Notes under the pieces: generated by a model | Databases searched by the model: none | What the model was told of the DNA's origin: nothing | Seen by the model: only the letters and a program-made list of their open reading frames with translations | Position numbers and translations under genes: made by a program | From: JBDTMT01 sp033764095 | GTDB taxonomy: Bacteria; Desulfobacterota; Binatia; HRBIN30; CADEER01 | NCBI GenBank assembly: GCA_033764095.1 | Contig: JANRJF010000414.1 | Location: 1-11,984 of the forward strand | Reading direction: 5' to 3' | DNA length: 11,984 bases | Shown here: positions 6,634 to 11,984 of the stretch, piece after piece | Position numbering within the stretch: the first letter of the stretch is position 1 | How the letters are laid out: the number at the start of each line of letters is the position of its first letter

Positions 6634-8133
6634 ATGAGCGACGTGCCCACTCCCGGCGAAGCCGAACAGGCCGCGTATCCGCGCTGGCTGTCCGACGCGA
6701 TCCAACTCGCGCCGGTGGGGATCTTCGTCACCGATGCGGCCGGCGAGTGCCTGCTGGTCAATCAGCGCTGGAGCGCGATCACCGGCCTGCCCGCCGAGGC
6801 GGCGCGTGGGCGCGGCTGGACGGCGATCCTGCACGACGGCGACGCCGACGCGGTGGTCGCCGACTGGCTCGACGCGGTGCGCGGCGGGCGCGCGGTGACG
6901 CGCGAGTTCCGCCTCCGGCAGGCGGACGGCGCGCGGCGCTGGGTGCACGTCTTCTCGGTGCCCATCTTCCGTCCCGACGGCGGCCTGATCGGCTTCGTCG
7001 GCATCCTCGCCGACGTCTCCGAGGCGCGCGAGGTCGAGCGCACCTACCGCACCCTGGTCGAGCACTCGCTGCAGGGCTACCTGGTCTACCAGGACGGGCG
7101 CGCGGTGTTCGCCAATCCGGCGTTCAGCGAGATCACCGGGTACGAGCGCGACGAGGTGTTGAGCCCGAACAGCAACGTCGGCCTGCGCGCCCTGCATCCC
7201 GACGACCGCGCGCGCGTCGTCGAGCACGCCGTGCGCTACCTGTCGGCCGAGCCGGTCTCGCCGCGCCTGTCGACGCGCATCGTGCGCAAGGACGGCGCCG
7301 AGCGCTGGCTCGAAGCCTTCATGAGCCGCATCGAGTACCACGGCCGTCCGGCGCTGCAGGTGGTGTACGTCGACCACACCGAGCGCCATCAGATGGAGCG
7401 CGGCCTGCAGCACCTCAACGCGGAGCTGGAGGGGCGCGTGCGCGAGCGCACCGCGCAGCTCGAAGGGGCGCTGCACGAGCTGGAGTCGTTCAGCTATTCG
7501 GTGTCGCACGATCTGCGCGCGCCGCTGCGCGCCATCGACGGCTTCAGTCAGGCGCTGTTGGAGGACTACGGCGCCCTGCTCGACGCGCGCGGGCGCGGCT
7601 ACCTGGATCGCGTGCGGCACGGCGCGCGCCGCATGGGCGAGCTGATCGACGACCTGCTGACGCTGGCGCGGGTCATGCGCACCGAGCTGTCGCGCGAGAC
7701 CGTCGACCTGAGTGGACTGGCGCGCGAGGTGGTCGACGAGCTGCGCCGCGCGCAGCCGGGCCATACACCGTCGGTGACCATCGGCAGCGGGCTGGTCGCC
7801 AGCGGCGATCCGACGCTGCTGCGCAGCCTGCTCGGCAACCTGATCGGCAACGCCTGGAAATTCAGCGGCACGCGCGCCGCGCCGCAGATCGAGTTCGGCG
7901 CCGCCGCCGGCCAGCCGCCGGTCTACTTCGTGCGCGACAACGGCGTCGGCTTCGACATGACCTACGCCGACAAGCTGTTCGGCCCCTTCTCGCGCCTGCA
8001 CAACCCGGACGAGTTCGAGGGCACCGGCATCGGCCTCGCCACGGTGCACCGCATCGTGGCGCGCCACGGCGGCCGCGTCTGGGCCGAGTCGGCACCGGAA
8101 CAGGGCGCGACGTTCTACTTCACGCTGGGATGA
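6634..8133 (+). CDS. Soluble double-PAS sensor histidine kinase
   Basis: 499 residues with no signal peptide or membrane helix, so a cytoplasmic sensor kinase. Two PAS domains are visible: about 18-133 (QLAPVGIFVTDAAGECLLVN; PIFRPDGGLIGFVGILADVSE) and about 135-252 (AVFANPAFSEITGYERDEVL; the second ends LQVVYVDHTERHQ). A helical coiled-coil-like linker at 253-285 leads into a HisKA domain, SYSVSHDLRAPLRAIDGF (287-304), with phospho-acceptor His292. The HATPase domain has the N box NLIGNAWKF (402-410), G1 box DNGVGF (435-440), FGPFSRLH (449-456) and G2 box GTGIGLAT (463-470), all intact. This catalytic part resembles phytochrome-type kinases, but no GAF/PHY or bilin module is present. The start at 6634 directly precedes the first PAS; the longer open frame overlaps pssA and is not protein-like. 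No response regulator is adjacent, making it an orphan; the PAS ligand is unknown. Confidence 0.93.
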   Translation: MSDVPTPGEAEQAAYPRWLSDAIQLAPVGIFVTDAAGECLLVNQRWSAITGLPAEAARGRGWTAILHDGDADAVVADWLDAVRGGRAVTREFRLRQADGARRWVHVFSVPIFRPDGGLIGFVGILADVSEAREVERTYRTLVEHSLQGYLVYQDGRAVFANPAFSEITGYERDEVLSPNSNVGLRALHPDDRARVVEHAVRYLSAEPVSPRLSTRIVRKDGAERWLEAFMSRIEYHGRPALQVVYVDHTERHQMERGLQHLNAELEGRVRERTAQLEGALHELESFSYSVSHDLRAPLRAIDGFSQALLEDYGALLDARGRGYLDRVRHGARRMGELIDDLLTLARVMRTELSRETVDLSGLAREVVDELRRAQPGHTPSVTIGSGLVASGDPTLLRSLLGNLIGNAWKFSGTRAAPQIEFGAAAGQPPVYFVRDNGVGFDMTYADKLFGPFSRLHNPDEFEGTGIGLATVHRIVARHGGRVWAESAPEQGATFYFTLG

Positions 8134-8164
8134 CGGCGAGCGGAGCGTTGGGGCCCGTGTGATC

Positions 8165-8230
8165 TCGGGCTCGGGCGCGCCACCCAGGAGGGTCCTGTGA
8201 GCCCGAGCCCCAGCCGCAGCCCGAGCCCGA
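8165..8230. terminator. GC-rich inverted repeat with AGCCCG hexamers; possible bidirectional terminator
   Basis: TCGGGCTCGGGC at 8165-8176 is perfectly complementary to GCCCGAGCCCGA at 8219-8230. A second partial partner, GAGCCCGAGCCC at 8199-8210, could pair with the left arm instead. The segment lies between the convergent ends of the kinase (8133) and the diiron gene (8252), where a shared terminator is expected. There is no T-run on either side, so intrinsic termination is uncertain. It may be only a low-complexity hexamer repeat. Confidence 0.4.
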
Positions 8231-8251
8231 ATCAGACGGCTTACCCGTCGC

Positions 8252-9028
8252 TCATCCAACCGCCCGATCCAACCACGCGCCGATCAGCGGCACGTCGGTG
8301 AAGCCCGGCAGGCGCTGGATGGTACGGTCGACGATCTGTGCGGCGGCGCGGCCGTCGGGACCGGAGAACAGGTAGGCGCCGAGCGCGCGCAACTCGGCAT
8401 CGGGCTGCACGTCGTGACCGACCGGCGCCCAGAAGCGCTCGACGAGCCCGCGCACGACGCGCCGCGTCAGCGCCGAGGCGGCAAGGCGGCGCTCGGCGTG
8501 CGCGTAGTAGAAGGCGAAGTGGCGCGACTCGTCGCGCGCGATGTGGCCGAGCAGGGCGCGCAGGGCCGGGTGCTCGACGAGCGCCGCCAGGCGGCGGTAC
8601 GCGGTCAGCGCGGTGATCTCGTTGATCGCCCCCCAGGTCATGTGCACCGCCAGGAACTGCGGCCACGCCGCCGACAGCGCCGCGATGGCCGTCGCCTCGA
8701 CGCGGGCGCGCCACGAGCGTGCCTGGCGGGTGCGCAGCGCCGGCGGGTGGCCGCTCGCCGCCAGGGCGCCGGCGAGGGCGCGTCCGTGCGCGGTCTCCTC
8801 GTAGAACCAGCAGGCGAAGAAGGCCGCCATCTCCGGGTCGTCGATGGCGCGCGTCGACAGCAGCTCGCGCAGGTAGACGATGGTATGGCTCTCGACGTCG
8901 GCCATGTACGACAGCGCGCGGATCGCGTCGCGCGGAAGCGGGTGCCGAGCGAACGCATCGGCATCGACGATCGCCGGATCGGCGACCGGCGACCGACTCG
9001 GCCACGGGGACAGCGATGGCGGTTGCAT
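8252..9028 (-). CDS. Ferritin-like diiron protein, acyl-ACP desaturase-like ligand pattern
   Basis: 258 residues, helical, soluble. The six carboxylate/His ligands of a four-helix-bundle diiron site can be placed: Glu46 (DVESHT), Glu78-x2-His81 (YEETAHGRAL), Glu137 (GAINEIT) and Glu167-x2-His170 (RDESRHFAF). The second and fourth motifs closely recall the EE-x2-HG and DE-x-RH motifs of soluble acyl-ACP desaturases, which introduce double bonds using O2; AurF-type N-oxygenases and other ferritin-like oxidases share the fold. It is shorter than plant-type desaturases (roughly 350 residues), so substrate cannot be assigned. The proline-rich first ~20 residues are probably disordered. ATG 9028 is supported by AGGA at 9036-9039; a later start would lose little. 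It is divergent from the LolA-like gene. A role in lipid desaturation is inference only. Confidence 0.8.
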   Translation of the reverse strand: MQPPSLSPWPSRSPVADPAIVDADAFARHPLPRDAIRALSYMADVESHTIVYLRELLSTRAIDDPEMAAFFACWFYEETAHGRALAGALAASGHPPALRTRQARSWRARVEATAIAALSAAWPQFLAVHMTWGAINEITALTAYRRLAALVEHPALRALLGHIARDESRHFAFYYAHAERRLAASALTRRVVRGLVERFWAPVGHDVQPDAELRALGAYLFSGPDGRAAAQIVDRTIQRLPGFTDVPLIGAWLDRAVG

Positions 9029-9165
9029 TGCCAGATCCTACGGCATCGGCGGGCACTTGGATGCCCCAGTTCCTGCCTGCGCGGCATGGCCGCACCGCAG
9101 CCAGTCGCGCGCTTGCGATCCGCGCCGCCGCCGGGGCAGCATCGGCGCTGGGGGAATCGCACGGC
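9029..9165. promoter_or_regulatory. Divergent intergenic region, diiron gene / LolA-like gene
   Basis: 137 bp between two divergent starts, presumably holding both promoters. Ribosome sites are visible at each end (AGGA at 9036-9039 on minus, GGGGAA at 9151-9156 on plus). I see no convincing -35/-10 pair or dyad; the sequence is GC-rich throughout. Confidence 0.2.
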
Positions 9166-10023
9166 ATGGCGATGGGGGCGCGCATTGCATGGGGAGGCTG
9201 CCTGGCGTGGCTGCTGCTCGCGCCCGCCGGCGCCACCGAGACGGCACGCCAGATTCTCGACCGCCAGCGTGCGCTCGACCGCGGCGAGCGGCACTGGACG
9301 GCGCGCCATCAGCAGCTGGCGCTGGAGGTGATCGACCCACGCCGCGCGCCGCGCAGGCTCACCCTCGACCTGTTCGACAAGCGCTACCCGCACGACGAGC
9401 AGCGCACGATGGCCTACTTCTCGGCGCCGGAGAGCGTGAAGGGCACGGCGTTCTTCGCCGTCACGCGGCCCGACCGCGCCGCCGACCAGTGGCTGTGGCT
9501 GCCGGAGGCGCGGCGCGCGCGCCGCATCGGCGGCGAGGCGCGCAAGCAGGGCTTCATCGGCACCGACTTCACCTACCACGACCTCGACCTGCTGGCGGAG
9601 ATGCCGTCGTGGACCGAGGCCGACGCCGCGTCGTCGCTGGAGGGCGAGGCGACCATCGACGGCACGCCCTGCTACGTCATCGCACTGACGCCGACGCGCG
9701 CCGACATCGGCTACGAGCGCATCGTGTTATGGCTCGGGCGCGACGATCTGGTCGCCCGCCAGGTGGACTTCTTCGAGGAGGCGCCGGCGGGCGGCTGGTT
9801 CGGCTTGGGCGCCGCCGAGACGCCGCCGACGCGCCGCTTCACGCAGCGCGACGTGCGCCGCGTCGGCGCCATTCCGGTCGCCTTCCGGGCCGAGGTCGAG
9901 ACCCCCGGCGCCGGCAGCAAGACCGTCGTGACCTTCTCCGAGGTCGGCTTCGACCAGGCGTTGCCCGACGAGCTCTTCACCCAGCCGGCGATGGAGTGGG
10001 GGCGCTACACGATCGAGCGGTAG
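9166..10023 (+). CDS. Periplasmic LolA-like outer-membrane lipoprotein-sorting family protein
   Basis: 285 residues. The N-terminus is a signal peptide: Arg6, hydrophobic core to about 19, and an A-G-A cleavage site at 21-23 before Thr24, so export to the periplasm is expected. Cys12 lies inside the hydrophobic core and is not a proper lipobox. The mature part has the hallmarks of the family annotated as outer membrane lipoprotein-sorting protein (LolA-like, half-open beta-barrel): FFAVTRPDRAADQWLWLPE (96-114), RRIGGEARKQGFIGTDFTY (119-137) and AGSKTVVTFSEVGFDQALP (249-267). Such proteins usually accompany FtsX-type ABC or MMPL transporters and are thought to carry a lipidic cargo. Here an ABC/FtsX pair is convergent 92 bp downstream rather than in the same operon. 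The start is ATG 9166 with GGGGAA nine bases upstream; ATG 9172 is an alternative. Cargo is unknown. Confidence 0.88.
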   Translation: MAMGARIAWGGCLAWLLLAPAGATETARQILDRQRALDRGERHWTARHQQLALEVIDPRRAPRRLTLDLFDKRYPHDEQRTMAYFSAPESVKGTAFFAVTRPDRAADQWLWLPEARRARRIGGEARKQGFIGTDFTYHDLDLLAEMPSWTEADAASSLEGEATIDGTPCYVIALTPTRADIGYERIVLWLGRDDLVARQVDFFEEAPAGGWFGLGAAETPPTRRFTQRDVRRVGAIPVAFRAEVETPGAGSKTVVTFSEVGFDQALPDELFTQPAMEWGRYTIER

Positions 10024-10097
10024 CGGCACGGCGGCGTTGCCGTCGCGCCATCACGATCCGCGCTGGCGCCGTTGCAGCGCAGACCGCCGTCGCCCCC

Positions 10098-10117
10098 GAC
10101 CGGCGGGCGTGCCGGTC
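10098..10117. terminator. Hairpin at the convergent gene ends, overlapping the ABC gene stop
   Basis: GACCGGC (10098-10104) and GCCGGTC (10111-10117) form a 7-bp perfect stem with a 6-base loop. It sits between the convergent LolA-like and ABC ATPase genes and overlaps the latter's TGA (10116-10118). No T-run follows on either strand, so it is a weak terminator candidate. Confidence 0.3.
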
Positions 10118-10853
10118 AATCCGCCGCGACACACGCGGGGGGCGCCGCCTCGCTCGGACGGACCTCGCGCACGATGGCGCCATCGCGCAGCTCGATGGTG
10201 CGGTGCCCGTAGGTGGCGGCGAAGGCGCTGTGGGTGACCATCACCACCGTGAGGTCCTGCTCGGCGTTCAGACGGCGCAGCAGGTCGAGGATCGCCTGGC
10301 CGGTGCGCGAATCGAGGTTGCCGGTCGGCTCGTCGGCCAGCAGCAGGCGCGGCTTGGTCGCCAGCGCGCGGGCGATGGCGACGCGCTGCTGCTCGCCGCC
10401 GGAGAGCTCGGCGGGGCGGCGCCGGTGCGCGGTGGGCTCGACGCCGACCAGCTGCAGTGCCGCGTGCGCCTCGGCGCGCGCCGCCGGCCAGCCGACGCCG
10501 CTGAACTCCAGCGGCCAGGCGACGTTCTCCTCGACCGTGAAGGTCGGGAACAGGTTGAAGCTCTGGAAGACGAAGCCGACGTGCTGCAGGCGCAGGTCGC
10601 TGCGCTCGTCGTCGGAGAGCGCGGAGAGGTCCTGGCCGGTGACCACGACGCTGCCCTGGTCGGGGGTGTCGAGCCCGGCGAGCAGGTTGAGCAGCGTGCT
10701 CTTGCCGCAGCCGCTCGGGCCCATCACCGAGACGAACTCGCCGCGTGCCACGCGCAGCGTGATGTCGGCGACCGCCGGCACGCGCTGGCGGCCGGCGACG
10801 TAGGTCTTGCTGGCCCGACGGACGTCGATCAGCGGTTGGCGGTCGGCTGGCAT
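10116..10853 (-). CDS. ABC transporter ATP-binding protein, LolD/MacB type
   Basis: 245-residue cytoplasmic ATPase that powers the adjacent FtsX-type permease. Walker A is GPSGCGKST (45-53), the Q-loop VFQSFNLFP (95-103), the signature LSGGEQQRVAIARAL (150-164), Walker B LLLADEPTGNLDS (170-182), and the switch His208 in VVMVTHS. All catalytic elements are present. The spacing and the phrase ADEPTGNLDS place it in the LolD/FtsE/MacB group, which moves lipoproteins or other envelope cargo without a classic import binding protein. Its ATG is preceded by GGAGGA (10857-10862) and lies 10 bp after the permease stop, so the two are co-transcribed and probably translationally coupled. The last ~15 residues (SEAAPPACVAAD) are an unremarkable tail. 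Confidence 0.95.
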   Translation of the reverse strand: MPADRQPLIDVRRASKTYVAGRQRVPAVADITLRVARGEFVSVMGPSGCGKSTLLNLLAGLDTPDQGSVVVTGQDLSALSDDERSDLRLQHVGFVFQSFNLFPTFTVEENVAWPLEFSGVGWPAARAEAHAALQLVGVEPTAHRRRPAELSGGEQQRVAIARALATKPRLLLADEPTGNLDSRTGQAILDLLRRLNAEQDLTVVMVTHSAFAATYGHRTIELRDGAIVREVRPSEAAPPACVAAD

Positions 10854-10863
10854 GCGTCCTCCG

Positions 10864-11984
10864 TCACTCGTAGCGCAGCGCCTCGGCGGGGCTCTGACGA
10901 CCGGCGCGGCGCGCCGGCAGGGCGGCGGCGAGCAGGCTGATCGCCACCGTCGCCACCGCGACGGCGGCGCTCTCGCGCCACGGCAGGTGCAGATCGAACA
11001 GCCAGCCGAGCAGGCGCGGAAAGGTGGCGCGCACCCACAGCGCGCCCATCGCGGTGCCGCACAACGCCGCCAGCCCCAGGCCGCTGAGGCCGAGCCACAG
11101 CGACTCGACCAGTACCAGGCGGCGCACCGCGGCGCGCCGCACGCCGACCGCGCGCAGCGTGCCGAGCTCACGGGTGCGCTCCATGACGCCGGCGGCGAGC
11201 GTGTCGGCGAGGCCGAGCAGCACGACGATGAAGACGGTGCCGGCGAGCACGTGCGCGCCGACGAAGGCGCGCCGCACCTGGTCGGCGAAGTACTGCACGA
11301 TCTCGCCGGCGAACAGGATGCGTAGCGCGTAGCGCTCGCCGAGCCCGGCGCGGATCGCGGCCGCGGCGGCGCTCGGCGAGGTGCCGGGCGCGAGCGTGAC
11401 GTAGACGCGGCTGACGCGTGGATCGCGCCAGTGGCGCAGGTAGACGGCGCGGCTCAGCTCCAGCGTACCGCGCGGCGACGCGTAGTCGACCGTCGTACCG
11501 GCGATCGGCAGGCGCAGCGGGCCGGACGGCGTCTGCAGCGTGATCACCGCGCCTTCGGCGAGGCCGAAGGTCTGCAGGAAGTTGGTCGAGGCGACCACCG
11601 CAGCGCCGTCGCGGACGCGCTCCCAGACGCCGTGGCGCGCGGCGCCGACCAACGGCCAGGCGCCGAAGCGCGGGCTGGCGAAGTAGGCCGGGTCGAAGGC
11701 GTTGAGGCTGATCGGTCCGCCGCCGAAGCTCACCTCCGTCGTGCGCAGGCCGGCAACGCCGGCGACGCCGGGCAGCGCGGCGAGCGCGTCGACCAGGGCA
11801 TCGTCCACCGGCGCCTCGACGAAGCCCGCGGCGATATGCGCCGAGCTGACGGTGAGGTCGGCGCGCAACGCCGCCGACAGCGTGTCGATCACCGAGCGTT
11901 CGAAGCTGCGCCCGATCACCAGCAGCCAGAAGACGATGCCGAGGCCGACGCCGATCATGGCGATGGTCAGCCCGGCGCGCCGCT
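10864..11984 (-). CDS. FtsX/MacB-type ABC transporter permease, 5' end outside window
   Basis: Inner-membrane permease partner of the ATPase; 372 codons are visible. The first visible residues RRAGLTIAMIGVGLGIVFW begin a membrane helix. A soluble periplasmic (MacB_PCD-like) domain follows with SSAHIAAGFVEAPV and AFDPAYFASPRFG. Three C-terminal helices are visible (AHVLAGTVFIVVLLGLADTL; VESLWLGLSGLGLAALCGT; AAVAVATVAISLLAAALPA). Between the first two is the classic FtsX motif MERTRELGTLRAVGVRR, and the protein closes with SPAEALRYE, a usual ending. The N-terminus is beyond the right edge. It could be a ~400-residue single-module protein lacking only a few residues here, or the second half of a ~800-residue two-module permease. 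The stop lies 10 bp before the ATPase start. Together with the convergent LolA-like protein this suggests envelope lipid or lipoprotein transport. Confidence 0.92.
   Translation of the reverse strand, partial: RRAGLTIAMIGVGLGIVFWLLVIGRSFERSVIDTLSAALRADLTVSSAHIAAGFVEAPVDDALVDALAALPGVAGVAGLRTTEVSFGGGPISLNAFDPAYFASPRFGAWPLVGAARHGVWERVRDGAAVVASTNFLQTFGLAEGAVITLQTPSGPLRLPIAGTTVDYASPRGTLELSRAVYLRHWRDPRVSRVYVTLAPGTSPSAAAAAIRAGLGERYALRILFAGEIVQYFADQVRRAFVGAHVLAGTVFIVVLLGLADTLAAGVMERTRELGTLRAVGVRRAAVRRLVLVESLWLGLSGLGLAALCGTAMGALWVRATFPRLLGWLFDLHLPWRESAAVAVATVAISLLAAALPARRAGRQSPAEALRYE

Noticed and set aside
6601..8259. 552-aa open frame on minus
   Set aside because: Antisense of the histidine kinase, with repetitive Ala/Arg/Gln composition and no motif.
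9177..9201. Lipoprotein signal in the LolA-like protein (Cys12)
   Set aside because: The cysteine is near the start of the hydrophobic core and lacks the Leu/Ala residues of a lipobox; an A-G-A signal peptidase I site follows at 21-23.
8880..10940. 686-aa open frame on plus
   Set aside because: Overlaps the LolA-like gene in another frame and the ABC ATPase antisense; Arg/Ala-rich shadow.

Overview
The window is very GC-rich DNA (about 70% by eye, with GC-saturated third codon positions) from a Gram-negative bacterium. A periplasmic LolA-like protein, a LolD/MacB-type ABC exporter and a type II phosphatidylserine synthase all point to a cell with an outer membrane. The gene set and codon style fit a high-GC, deltaproteobacterial-type lineage (for example Myxococcota, Desulfobacterota or Binatota). 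That placement is inference; no rRNA or lineage marker is present.

Layout. Positions 1-2674 (minus) hold a large, 3'-truncated transcriptional regulator: an OmpR/PhoB-type winged helix, then an AAA/STAND-like ATPase, then a long TPR-like region. The last ~45 bases at the window edge switch frame and encode a cadherin/VCBS-like signature instead, so a junction or frameshift is suspected there. A comparatively AT-rich divergent intergenic region (2675-2826) carries a palindrome that could be an operator. Next come a small conserved-looking protein (2827-3117), a 7-bp tandem repeat inside a 16-bp perfect inverted repeat, glmS (3230-5050) and a crotonase-family gene (5114-5899), all on plus. Convergent to these is pssA (5919-6512, minus). 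Divergent from pssA is a soluble double-PAS histidine kinase (6634-8133, plus). A GC-rich inverted repeat separates the kinase from a ferritin-like diiron protein (8252-9028, minus). Divergent from that is a LolA-like periplasmic protein (9166-10023, plus). It converges on an ABC ATPase/FtsX-type permease pair (10116 to beyond 11984, minus), whose permease is cut by the right edge.

Functionally the window is a mosaic of short transcription units concerned with envelope building and sensing. GlmS makes glucosamine-6-phosphate for peptidoglycan and LPS, PssA makes phosphatidylserine, and the LolA-like protein with the ABC/FtsX pair looks like lipid or lipoprotein traffic. The crotonase and the diiron protein may belong to acyl-chain metabolism. 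No phage, IS, CRISPR, tRNA or rRNA was seen. I did not find a convincing new multi-gene system. The most useful leads are the frame-switching left edge, the repeat structure before glmS, the crotonase active-site substitution, and the compact diiron protein.
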